Origin: CAYLJJ01 sp964384025
GTDB lineage: Bacteria > Myxococcota_A > Bradymonadia > UBA7976 > UBA1532
Length of the DNA stretch: 28,274 bases
Assembly (NCBI GenBank): GCA_964384025.1
Contig: CAYLJJ010000089.1
Span: 1 to 28,274, forward strand
Direction: 5' to 3'
Part shown: in pieces, positions 7,833-15,198 of the stretch
Layout: each line of letters starts with the position of its first letter
How positions within the stretch are numbered: position 1 is the stretch's first letter
Translations under genes and position numbers: made by a program
Notes under the pieces: model-generated
What the model was told of the DNA's origin: nothing
Seen by the model: only the letters and a program-made list of their open reading frames with translations
Databases searched by the model: none

Positions 7833-8436
7833 CTAGGGTCGTGGAAACGGAGGGGCGTTGAGCAGCCTGCGCGTACCAAGCAAAGAGCTTTGGGTAGCTC
7901 TCAGGCGAGAGAGGTGCTCCATATTGCCGCGCGAGGCTGATGGCGTACCAGAAGCTGAGGCAGTAGGCCGCGTCGCTGAGGCCAAAGGCTCTCCCGAAGA
8001 AGTAGGGTTTGGGATCAACGCTCTCCTCGATGATTTGAAGCAAGGCCTCCAGCTTTTGAAGCTCTGGCTTCAGAGTAGGATCTTCTAGGCGTCTGCTCTG
8101 CACTCCACCAAAGAGTAAGCTGAGCTGAGGCGCAAGGTAGAGGTCATGGATCCGAGAGAGCCAGCGAGACCGAGCCCTTGCATGGAGGGCCTCGGGCAGC
8201 ATAGGAGGCTCAGGGCAGCGCTCTTCAAGGTATTCGCAGATCGACTCGCTCTCCCCGATGATCAGCCCCTTATCCTCCAAGACAGGCACCTTGCCTAAGG
8301 GGTTGATCGCCAGATACTCCTTTGAACGTGTCGAGCCGCCTGGGAGCGAGGGCATAGCAGGCGCGAGTCCCTTTTCTAAAAGCACGATACGTACCTTGCC
8401 ACAGTAATGAGAGAAAGGCAGCTGGTAGAAAATCAT
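7801..8436 (-). CDS. Glutathione S-transferase family protein
   Basis: A 211-aa cytosolic protein with a thioredoxin-like N-terminal domain: MIFYQLPFSHYCGKVRIVLL carries the active-site region with Ser9 and Cys12, GKVPVLED contains the cis-proline, and ESESICEYLEE supplies the glutathione gamma-glutamyl contact. An all-helical C-terminal domain fills about 85-211. The length is normal for the family. A further in-frame ATG at 8457 would add seven residues (MATDGGV), but homology begins at 8436, which has a G-rich GGGGGTG upstream. The gene runs straight into the hybrid histidine kinase gene with overlapping ends, so the two are probably cotranscribed. Substrate is unknown; detoxification or a redox-sensing partner are both possible. 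The family call is firm. Confidence 0.85.
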   Translation of the reverse strand: MIFYQLPFSHYCGKVRIVLLEKGLAPAMPSLPGGSTRSKEYLAINPLGKVPVLEDKGLIIGESESICEYLEERCPEPPMLPEALHARARSRWLSRIHDLYLAPQLSLLFGGVQSRRLEDPTLKPELQKLEALLQIIEESVDPKPYFFGRAFGLSDAAYCLSFWYAISLARQYGAPLSPESYPKLFAWYAQAAQRPSVSTTLDVAKDALGLG

Positions 8437-8457
8437 AACACCCCCATCTGTAGCCAT

Positions 8458-8814
8458 GGAGGCTCAGAGTCTCATTTCCATAAATCGTTGTCGATCTTCA
8501 TCAGGACTCCTCCAACATAATTATAAAGTCAGCGCTGATTCCAGGACCCCTGTTATTCCACTGAAAGGCGGGGGGGAGGAGCGACATCTTCGCCAAATTG
8601 GAGGGGTCTCGACATTGTCACTCACATTCCTCTCAAGAATAGCTGATATGGAAAACATCTAATAATCTCTTCAGCCGCTGGATCTGTCCCCTCGGCTTTA
8701 TGATGAAGATGACCTGCTCATGTTGCCTTAAATGTGTGGGGATCTCTGGAGCCTTCAACTTCGCGATGAAGCCCAAGGCAGCTCTGTCTGCCCAAGCCAG
8801 GGAACTGATCGGCG
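8458..8814. other. Intergenic region upstream of the GST gene and downstream of the nitronate monooxygenase gene
   Basis: About 360 bp with no convincing gene. The only open frame of note (68 codons, + strand from 8456) has no recognisable product and starts inside the GST upstream ATG. A -10-like TATAAT lies on the minus strand at 8520-8525. A GGCAG/CTGCC stem at 8777-8792 lacks a T-run, so it is not a clear terminator. Confidence 0.45.
8520..8525 (-). promoter_or_regulatory. Candidate -10 box for the GST-histidine kinase operon
   Basis: A perfect TATAAT on the minus strand within CTTTATAATTATG, about 84 bases before the GST ATG at 8436. The hexamer at the 17-base spacing (GGTCCT) does not resemble TTGACA, so only half of a sigma-70 promoter is supported. 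Confidence 0.3.
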
Positions 8815-9786
8815 CTAGAGGAACGCGTTGAGGCGCTCTTTGATGAGGATCTCTGCCTCCTTCATGATGCGTTCAATGAGGGTCGCGCAGCTGGGGATGT
8901 CATGGATCAGCCCCGCTACCATCCCACAGGACCAAGCACCCGCCTCCATCTCTCCCTCTCGCATGACCCTGGGGTAGATCCCGGCCACCTCTTCGATGAT
9001 GTCCTCAAACTTCAGGTCGCTCCCCAGGCGCTTTTCCTTCTCCAAGAGGCGCTCTACAGCGGCGTTGTTGAGGACCCGCTCAGTGTTCCGTAGGGGGCGC
9101 ATCACCAAGCGCGTGTCCAGCTCCGAAGCCTCTAGGATCGCCTGCTTGACCCGCTCATGCACGGGCGCTTCCTGGGTGGCGATAAAGCGGGTGCCCATGT
9201 TGATCCCATCAGCGCCCAGCGCCAAGGCAGCCACCAGGGAGCGGCCATCAGCCATCCCACCCGAGGCCAGGAAGGGAATCTCGAGGGTCTCAGCAGCCCG
9301 AGGCAGCAGGATCATATTGGGGATATCATCCTCCCCAGGGTGCCCACCACACTCAAAGCCATCGACAGAGACGGCGTCGCAGCCGATCGACTCCGCTTTG
9401 AGCGCGTGGCGAACGGATGTGCATTTGTGGATGACCTTGATCCCCGCTGCTTTAAGCACGGGCAGGTAGGGCTGCGGATTTCGCCCCGCCGTCTCTACGA
9501 CCTTGATCCCCCCCTTAATGATGGCGCGGATATAGCCTGGGTAGTCCGGTGTCTTGAGGGTGGGCAGGAAGGTGAGGTTGACGCCAAAGGGTTTATCGGT
9601 CATCTCTCGACAGCGGGTGATCTCAGCCTCCAGCTCCTCCGGCCGCCGCTGAGTCAGGCCAGTGATCATCCCGAGACCCCCCGCGTTGGAGACCGCAGCA
9701 GCCAGCTCCGCGAAGCCCACATAGTGCATTCCGCCCTGAACAATAGGGTGTTCGATGCTCAACAGCTCGGTGATCCTCGTCTTCAT
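8815..9786 (-). CDS. Nitronate monooxygenase / 2-nitropropane dioxygenase family FMN enzyme
   Basis: A 323-aa cytoplasmic TIM-barrel flavoprotein. Family landmarks in order: HPIVQGGMHYVG at 13-24 (FMN-binding start), SNAGGLGMITG at 33-43, PFGVNLTFLP, SVDGFECGGHPG with the candidate catalytic His149, PFLASGGMADG at 171-181 and GADGINMGTRF at 191-201 (phosphate binding). These enzymes oxidise alkyl nitronates using FMN and oxygen. Members of this broad family also include enoyl-reductase FabK-like proteins, so the exact substrate is open. ATG 9786 follows AGAGG at about 8-base spacing. It is apparently monocistronic, and the neighbours give no pathway hint. A 12-bp palindrome lies about 42 bp upstream and may be an operator. 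Confidence 0.87.
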   Translation of the reverse strand: MKTRITELLSIEHPIVQGGMHYVGFAELAAAVSNAGGLGMITGLTQRRPEELEAEITRCREMTDKPFGVNLTFLPTLKTPDYPGYIRAIIKGGIKVVETAGRNPQPYLPVLKAAGIKVIHKCTSVRHALKAESIGCDAVSVDGFECGGHPGEDDIPNMILLPRAAETLEIPFLASGGMADGRSLVAALALGADGINMGTRFIATQEAPVHERVKQAILEASELDTRLVMRPLRNTERVLNNAAVERLLEKEKRLGSDLKFEDIIEEVAGIYPRVMREGEMEAGAWSCGMVAGLIHDIPSCATLIERIMKEAEILIKERLNAFL

Positions 9787-9827
9787 CTCTTCAGCCTCTG
9801 CTTTTCTAGCGAGGCTCTCCTCATATC

Positions 9828-9839
9828 ACAGAGCTCTGT
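9828..9839. promoter_or_regulatory. 12-bp palindrome upstream of the nitronate monooxygenase gene
   Basis: ACAGAGCTCTGT is a perfect inverted repeat centred about 48 bases upstream of the start at 9786, a normal position for an operator overlapping a promoter. No regulator gene is adjacent and no good -35/-10 pair was found, so function is inferred from position only. Confidence 0.25.
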
Positions 9840-10016
9840 AGAGGGCTCTATTGAAACCACGAGGCTTTGCAGCATGACTCCTATCCAGCAAGAAGTGGAG
9901 GCAGAGCGATGAGCCAGGGTCTGCCAGCTTCTGAAGGTGGAGGTCCTTGATTATCGCTTGGTCTTTGCGAGCGGGCTCTGCAGCTCGACTCCCGGCTGTC
10001 TCTGCCATCTAAAGCC

Positions 10017-10022
10017 TATAAT
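10017..10022 (+). promoter_or_regulatory. Candidate -10 box for the C45 hydrolase
   Basis: A perfect TATAAT in GCCTATAATGAG, 72 bases upstream of the hydrolase ATG at 10095. It would place transcription start near 10029 and leave a leader of about 65 nt. No recognisable TTGACA occurs 16-18 bases upstream, so this is a half-supported promoter. Confidence 0.35.
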
Positions 10023-10058
10023 GAGATCACTTCACAGATGAGCCTTTAAGGAGGAGGA

Positions 10059-10094
10059 TTGATCCAGGAGAGGGTTCCTAGGCATCCTTCGTAG
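10059..10094 (+). CDS. Possible 11-codon leader ORF ending at the hydrolase ATG
   Basis: A very strong ribosome binding site, AAGGAGGAGG at 10048-10057, precedes an in-frame TTG at 10059. Translation would give LIQERVPRHPS (Met first in practice) and stop at TAG 10092-10094, immediately before the ATG of the hydrolase (TAGATG). The hydrolase ATG itself has no ribosome binding site at normal spacing. This suggests termination-reinitiation coupling, but a TTG start with spacing this short is uncertain. Confidence 0.3.
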   Translation: MIQERVPRHPS

Positions 10095-11252
10095 ATGCAA
10101 GCCTATCTCCTCAGCCTCCTCCTCCTCAGCCCTCCCATCCCCTATCTAGAGCTTTCAGGTACAGCCCAAGAGCGTGGAATCCGACATGGGGAGGCTTTGG
10201 GCCTGCAGATCAAAGATCTCATCGAGAACTATATCTTAGAGCGCCTGGACAAACGCCGCTATGAGATGGCGCGACGGATCTTCGGTGAGAGTGCTCAGAT
10301 CCCCGCCACGATCAGAGAGGAGGCGCAGGGGATCGTTGATGGGATGAAGAGGAGCCAGAGCGCTTACTCTTCTAAACTCAGGCGAGAGTTTGATCTCGAT
10401 GATCTCCTCTTGGTCAACTCCTATACAGATCTGGTTTCGGTGGGCTGCTCCTCGGTCAGCGCCTGGGGGGAGGCCAGCGAGGGAGCAGCGCCTCTCCTGG
10501 TACGCAACCTGGACTGGGAGCTGGATCCCGCGCTTTTACGCAATCAGCAGGTCTTCCTCCACCGCTCTAAGGAGGGCCAGGCGCTGCTCTCTGTAGCCTT
10601 CGCCGGTTATATCGGCTGCCTCTCCTGTATCAGCGCATCTGGTGTGGGGATCTTTTTCAATATGGGACACGGGCAGGGCAGCGCCAGCTGGCCAGAGCTG
10701 CTTAAGGGCTTTGCCCCCGCCAACCTCATCCTTCGCTGGGCTCTGGAGCAGGGAGATCAAGATGGCGACGGACGACAGAGCTTGGAGGAAGTCGCTCAGC
10801 TCATCGAGAAGCAAAGTTATGCGGGGAGCTATATCGTGCATCTCCTTGACCCTCAGCCTCGCGCCGATGGCAGCCACGCCCTGGTCTTAGAGCTTGAGGC
10901 GCGCGGGAAGGCCCGTCGTACGGCTCAGGCAGATCCTAAGCTGGGGCCTTGGATCTTAGCGGCGAGCAACCACCTGAGGATCTTGGAGGTGCCCCGCCCT
11001 GGGCATCGATATCGCCATATCCAAGATGTTGAAAGCCAAAGGCTCAAGCCCTATAACCCCAGTGCTCTTTGGCGCCTGGGGGAGCAGATCAGGCTCTCTA
11101 AGACGATGCAGAGCATGCTCTATCATGGAGATGAGCTGCGCTTAGAGCTGCGGTGGCCTGACGAGGAGAGACGCAAAGGGCGCTTTGGGCTTCAGGCTCT
11201 CTTCAAGGGTCCTCCAGGGGACGCTTCAGCATCCCCCTCTCGGCGTCGGTAG
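10095..11252 (+). CDS. Exported C45-family (acyl-CoA:6-APA acyltransferase-like) Ntn hydrolase
   Basis: A 385-aa protein with a hydrophobic N-terminus (MQAYLLSLLLLSPPIPYLEL) that looks like a signal peptide. The fold is that of the C45 autoproteolytic Ntn hydrolases: VGCSSVSAWGEA places the candidate nucleophile at Cys118, LLVRNLDWEL (135-144) is the strongly conserved segment after the cleavage site, and SNHLRI near 291-296 matches the later Asn-His motif. In this family the chain cuts itself before the cysteine, and the enzyme then cleaves or transfers an acyl group on an amide. Residues 221-232 (DQDGDGRQSLEE) form a complete EF-hand-type calcium loop, which is unusual inside this fold. An in-frame TAG directly precedes ATG 10095, so no longer start exists. 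Its last 61 nt overlap the convergent BatA-like gene. Substrate is unknown. Confidence 0.82.
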   Translation: MQAYLLSLLLLSPPIPYLELSGTAQERGIRHGEALGLQIKDLIENYILERLDKRRYEMARRIFGESAQIPATIREEAQGIVDGMKRSQSAYSSKLRREFDLDDLLLVNSYTDLVSVGCSSVSAWGEASEGAAPLLVRNLDWELDPALLRNQQVFLHRSKEGQALLSVAFAGYIGCLSCISASGVGIFFNMGHGQGSASWPELLKGFAPANLILRWALEQGDQDGDGRQSLEEVAQLIEKQSYAGSYIVHLLDPQPRADGSHALVLELEARGKARRTAQADPKLGPWILAASNHLRILEVPRPGHRYRHIQDVESQRLKPYNPSALWRLGEQIRLSKTMQSMLYHGDELRLELRWPDEERRKGRFGLQALFKGPPGDASASPSRRR

Positions 11253-13315
11253 AGGAGCGCTGCTTCCATCAAGAGCAGGAGGAAGAGAGAGAGCAGGACC
11301 GCGTGCCACAGCTCTTGGCGAGCCCCTGGAGCCAAGAGCTGCCCTTGGGCTTCGGCAGCTTGGGGGTTCTCTTTTCGGTTAGGGCCGCGTAGGTCAGAGC
11401 TCTGGGTGTCCACGGCGACAGCAAAGCCAGGCAGCTGAAGTAGCCCAGGGAGTGGAGGATCTGGGCGAAGGCGGTAGTGCCCTGGCTGACTGGTCTCTCT
11501 AAACTCCCAGGCTCCATCACGAGGGCGCTCCACTACCTGACTGATCCCCAATGGCCCCTCCACCAACACACGCCGCACCCGAGGATCTTCAGCAGGGATG
11601 GAAGCGGGCTGCATCAGGAGGACCGGTTCGGTCTCCACCTCAGCGACGCGGGTCAGATAGCGCAAGGTTTGCTGAATCAGGGGCAGGAAGTCAGGGCGGA
11701 TGGGGAGATCTCCCCAGTCTCGATCCAGGGTCCCACAGAGCAGGGCGACGCGGCCTCGCCCCACGACCCGAGTCAAGAGGTAGGGAGCCCCCTCATTGAG
11801 GCCGATCACCACATGGCCCTGAGCATCTGGGGCGGGATCCAGGAGCATATAGCGGTGAATCCGACTACGCGCCAAGCTGGAGCGCTCCAGCTTGAGGAAG
11901 GGGCGCAGGATGGGATGATCTTCATCAAAATGGGAGAGGCTGGCATGGCGACGCGCCTCAAGCTGGGCAGCCGCATCTCCCGCTTGACGTAGATCTCGCA
12001 GGGTGCGGGGCAGGAGGCTCCCAAAAAGCTGGTTGAACTCCGCTCGTCGTACCTGATCGCCCATAGAGATCAGGAGCCCGCCGCCCTCTTGGACAAAGCG
12101 GATCAGCTCCTTGGCTCGCGCCTTGGGGAAGCGACCAACATTCGCCAGGATCAGGAGATCAAACTCCTCAAATGAGTACTCATCTAAGGCGTCCACAGCG
12201 GTCACGCTCAGTTGAATCTGCGCCCCCACAGTCGTTCGAGGAGAGAGGGCGTGGTTTAGATAGAACAGCTCATCATCTTGGGGGTTAGGGCGGGGGTCGC
12301 CGTTGAGGGCCAGGACCTTGACACGAGGGGCGGGCTGGAGCCAGAAGGGGCGCTCATCGTCTAGGCTCAGAGCATCTCCCTCGATCAGGAGACGCGCGGG
12401 GATCGCCTGCGTCGCCTCCAAGCGGCTATAAAAACGCTTGTTGGCGATCTCCCCCGCCTCAAGGTTGAGGAAACCTCGGGTCTGCACCAAGCCATCCACC
12501 TCCAGCTGAACCGGCAGGCGCTCTACCGCCTCATTGGAAAAGTTGCCCACCCGCAGGTCCACCCGCCACTGGCCCGCCCCCATCTCTGGAGCGGGCTTAA
12601 GTGAGAGGCCCAGGATGGCGCGGTTGGGTAGGGGCGCGCCCTCGGAGATGTCGAAGGGGAGCAGCTCGATGGCTGACTCCTCAGAGGGGGGCGGCGGCAA
12701 CTCCCCAGCGAGCCCCGCAGGGGTGCTGAGGAGGATCACCCGGCGCCCCCCCTCGCGGGGCTGATCTGCCAACAGCTCATAGGCGCGCAACAGGGCCTCT
12801 GAGCGCCGAGCAGGTAGGAGCCCTGGCATCTTTCCCTTGAGGGCGCGCCGAAGCAGCTCCTTCTCTCCGGTAGGGGCGCTTAAGGGGCTCTCCACCCGCC
12901 CCCCCGCGATCACCAAGCCGACCTGACCTGGGGTCTCATCTAGGAGGCGGTCAAGCTGGTGCTGAGCGCGTTCAAAGAGGCTCTCTCCCTCTAAGCGGTA
13001 GGCCATGGGGTAGCCTGCATCCAAGACAAAGATCGTGCTGTTCACTGCACCTGCTTCTAAGACTGGGGTGGCTTCTGAGCGCAGAAAAGGTCGCGAGAGA
13101 GCCAAGGCCAGGGCGACCATAAGCAGGCTCCTGATGAGCATCAGGAGGAGCTGTTTGATACGAAAACGTCGCGCGGTCTTTCGATGAGAGCGACGCAGAA
13201 ACTCCAGGGCAGGGAAGCGCAGCCGGCGGGGCTTACGGCGATGGATCAGGTGCAGGAGTGGGGGGATCGCCGCCGCCAGTAGACCCAGGAGGAGCCAGGG
13301 AGAGAGAAAACTCAT
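11192..13315 (-). CDS. BatA-like (aerotolerance regulator N-terminal) membrane protein with degenerate VWA and GATase-like domains
   Basis: A 707-aa protein. Residues 2-24 form the first membrane helix, followed by the PF07584-type signature LLHLIHRRKPRRLRFPALEF and a second helix at about 53-75. Residues 94-200 resemble a von Willebrand A domain, but the metal site DxSxS reads DAGYP (from D99), so metal-dependent adhesion is unlikely. The middle (about 330-560) resembles a class I glutamine-amidotransferase-like fold (LLILANVGRFPKARAKELIR), and one helix near the C-terminus (ELWHAVLLSLFLLLLMEAAL) re-enters the membrane. ATG 13315 is chosen over the TTG at 13318. It has GAGGAGAG upstream and shares one base with the stop of the preceding gene (TGATG). 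Such proteins usually accompany MoxR ATPases and DUF58 proteins; neither is in this window. It ends the five-gene glycan-type operon. Confidence 0.82.
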   Translation of the reverse strand: MSFLSPWLLLGLLAAAIPPLLHLIHRRKPRRLRFPALEFLRRSHRKTARRFRIKQLLLMLIRSLLMVALALALSRPFLRSEATPVLEAGAVNSTIFVLDAGYPMAYRLEGESLFERAQHQLDRLLDETPGQVGLVIAGGRVESPLSAPTGEKELLRRALKGKMPGLLPARRSEALLRAYELLADQPREGGRRVILLSTPAGLAGELPPPPSEESAIELLPFDISEGAPLPNRAILGLSLKPAPEMGAGQWRVDLRVGNFSNEAVERLPVQLEVDGLVQTRGFLNLEAGEIANKRFYSRLEATQAIPARLLIEGDALSLDDERPFWLQPAPRVKVLALNGDPRPNPQDDELFYLNHALSPRTTVGAQIQLSVTAVDALDEYSFEEFDLLILANVGRFPKARAKELIRFVQEGGGLLISMGDQVRRAEFNQLFGSLLPRTLRDLRQAGDAAAQLEARRHASLSHFDEDHPILRPFLKLERSSLARSRIHRYMLLDPAPDAQGHVVIGLNEGAPYLLTRVVGRGRVALLCGTLDRDWGDLPIRPDFLPLIQQTLRYLTRVAEVETEPVLLMQPASIPAEDPRVRRVLVEGPLGISQVVERPRDGAWEFRETSQPGHYRLRPDPPLPGLLQLPGFAVAVDTQSSDLRGPNRKENPQAAEAQGQLLAPGARQELWHAVLLSLFLLLLMEAALLYRRREGDAEASPGGPLKRA

Positions 13316-15198
13316 CAAGGCTCTCTCCTCATCCAGAGCGCCTCGATCTGCTCAAAGAAGCGATGTTTGAGGCTCCTCGGCTCATAGTTATGGATCCGCA
13401 GCTTCATGGCTGCGCGCTTCTGCTCACGCCAACTCGGATCTAAAATGAGACGATCCATCACCGCTTGCCAGCGATCATAATCTCCAGGGGGGATCACCAG
13501 ATCGGGATCTTCGATGAAGCTGGAGGCGACGCTCTCTTTGGGGAGGTGGTAGGGGTGGGCGAACTCCTGCTCAAAAGCGACCGAGGGGAGCCCCTCTGCC
13601 ATCGCCTCTAGGATGGAGCTGCCTCCCCCTGAGGGGAAGAGATCAAGGTAGAGGTCGCAGAGGGCCAACAGCTCCGGAACATCATCTCGGAAACCGGGTG
13701 TGATCACGCGCTCGCGGATGAGGCTCTCTAGAGGCAACAACTCTCCCAACTGCTCTAAGCCGATCGCGAGGAAGAGAGCTTGGGGGTGACGACGGAGGAG
13801 GTAATCCAGCTCACGCCAGAACTCAGGCTGTTTATAGCGCAACCCCCGGTTGGCGCTCACCAAGATCAAAACATCTTCAGACAGCCCCAGAGCTGTGCGG
13901 CTCAGCAGCCCCTTTGCCCGATCTTTGTTACGAGAGGTCAGCTCTCGGGCGACAGGGCTGCTGGACTCCAACCAAAGCTTAGGGGGGGTAAAGACCAGAT
14001 CGATGGCGGGGTGATGCTCCGCTTGTTGGTGTTCTACCGAAGCTTGGATCGGAGCGCAGCGTAGATGAGCTAAGAGGTTGTATTGAGGCACAAAATAGAG
14101 GGTCTGAAAGACCAAGACCTGAATCTGATCCTCGACGATTTGTCGGGCCAGGTGCTCCACCTGAGCAAAGGGGGCTAAAGCTTGCTCAGGGTGCCGCACC
14201 ACACAGCCCCGCTCCCTCAGCCAGCACGCCGTCTCCTCATAGCCCTCTCTCTGAGCGTTGGCCTCTGTATGCGCCCAGCGAGAGTAGAAGTAGAGCGCGT
14301 GGCGCTCAGGATCCTGCTGCTCCGCCAGGGGCAGATAGGTGCGACAGGGTGCTTGGCGCTGGCTCAGGCCCTCCAAGACAAAGCCGATGCGTAGGGGTCC
14401 CTCCTGAGCGGGGCGACGCTCTGCCTGAACCCAACGCCTCAGGGGGAGCTGTCGCGCGAGGATGCTGATATATGCGTGAAAGTCCCAGTCGATCCGAGAG
14501 TAGAAGTAGTTGGGCGCTCGCCCAAACATCTGCTCAGCGTAGATAGATATATAGGCTAAGCGCAGGAAGTCGTCGAGGCGATCCTGCTCCAACATGGAGA
14601 CGGCGACCCGCTTCCACAGCTCCATCAGCGCAGGAATATCATCTCGGGCCTTATAGATCTCAACGAGGCTGTGAATCACCGGATCGGAGCCATAACGGCT
14701 GACGCGAGCGCAGCGCAATAGACTCTCCTCAGCCAGCTCTGGTCGTCCCGCCTTGAGTTGGGCTTGAGCCTCCTTAAAGAGGGCCTCTAAGCGGGCACGA
14801 GGCTCAGAGAGGAAGCATTCCTTAGAGAGCCGCCAGCCTGTCGCCTGACTGGAGGGTCGCTGAGGGGGGCGTAGGTTCTCAAGCAGGCCCTTGAGGGCTG
14901 GATCAGGATCATGTTGGATGAGATGCTCTAAGTAAGGCACCGCCTCTGGGAGCCGCCCTGCGCGCTCCAATACATCGACGAGGTTGAGGGCCGCCATACG
15001 ATAGCCTGGATCAAGCTCAAGGGCGGCGCGGAGCTGCGTGATCGCCTTCTCTAAAGCCTCTCTCTGAAAGGCGATAACCCCCAGGTTGTTATAGGCCTCT
15101 TTGGAGGGGGGATCAGCCGCAGCAGCAGCCCTAAAGCAGGCGATGGCCTCCTCAATATGCCCTTCAGCGAAGAGCCGCTCTCCCTCTTTGACGCTCAT
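13315..15198 (-). CDS. TPR-containing glycosyltransferase (O-GlcNAc transferase/SPINDLY-like)
   Basis: A 627-aa soluble protein. Residues 1-105 contain three TPR units (EEAIACFRAAAAADP, EKAITQLRAALELDP, PEAVPYLEHLIQHDP), followed by a further helical section to about 260. The C-terminal half (about 265-627) is a GT-B-fold glycosyltransferase of the GT41-like group: LRIGFVLEGLS opens the first Rossmann half, the His-rich VEHQQAEHHP lies in the middle, and LYLDLFPSGGGSSILEAMAE near 532-551 is the nucleotide-sugar site. In this group the TPRs hold the acceptor protein while a sugar is placed on Ser/Thr. The donor is unknown. ATG 15198 has GAGGAGAGAG upstream and overlaps the previous stop (ATGA). 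Operon partners that formylate and deacetylate make modified-sugar transfer plausible, which is inference. Confidence 0.8.
   Translation of the reverse strand: MSVKEGERLFAEGHIEEAIACFRAAAAADPPSKEAYNNLGVIAFQREALEKAITQLRAALELDPGYRMAALNLVDVLERAGRLPEAVPYLEHLIQHDPDPALKGLLENLRPPQRPSSQATGWRLSKECFLSEPRARLEALFKEAQAQLKAGRPELAEESLLRCARVSRYGSDPVIHSLVEIYKARDDIPALMELWKRVAVSMLEQDRLDDFLRLAYISIYAEQMFGRAPNYFYSRIDWDFHAYISILARQLPLRRWVQAERRPAQEGPLRIGFVLEGLSQRQAPCRTYLPLAEQQDPERHALYFYSRWAHTEANAQREGYEETACWLRERGCVVRHPEQALAPFAQVEHLARQIVEDQIQVLVFQTLYFVPQYNLLAHLRCAPIQASVEHQQAEHHPAIDLVFTPPKLWLESSSPVARELTSRNKDRAKGLLSRTALGLSEDVLILVSANRGLRYKQPEFWRELDYLLRRHPQALFLAIGLEQLGELLPLESLIRERVITPGFRDDVPELLALCDLYLDLFPSGGGSSILEAMAEGLPSVAFEQEFAHPYHLPKESVASSFIEDPDLVIPPGDYDRWQAVMDRLILDPSWREQKRAAMKLRIHNYEPRSLKHRFFEQIEALWMRREP

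Noticed and set aside
8456..8662. 68-codon + strand frame in the GST upstream gap
   Set aside because: No recognisable product, no good ribosome binding site, and it overlaps the 5' end of the GST gene on the other strand.
8777..8792. Hairpin GGCAG/CTGCC as terminator of the nitronate monooxygenase gene
   Set aside because: Five-base-pair stem with no T-run on either side.
9157..9912. 251-codon open frame on the + strand
   Set aside because: Lies antisense to the well-supported nitronate monooxygenase gene. It has no recognisable domain, and similar GC-rich shadow frames occur throughout.
13316..13318. TTG start for the BatA-like protein
   Set aside because: The ATG at 13315 directly beside it has good ribosome-binding-site spacing and the common TGATG coupling with the previous stop.
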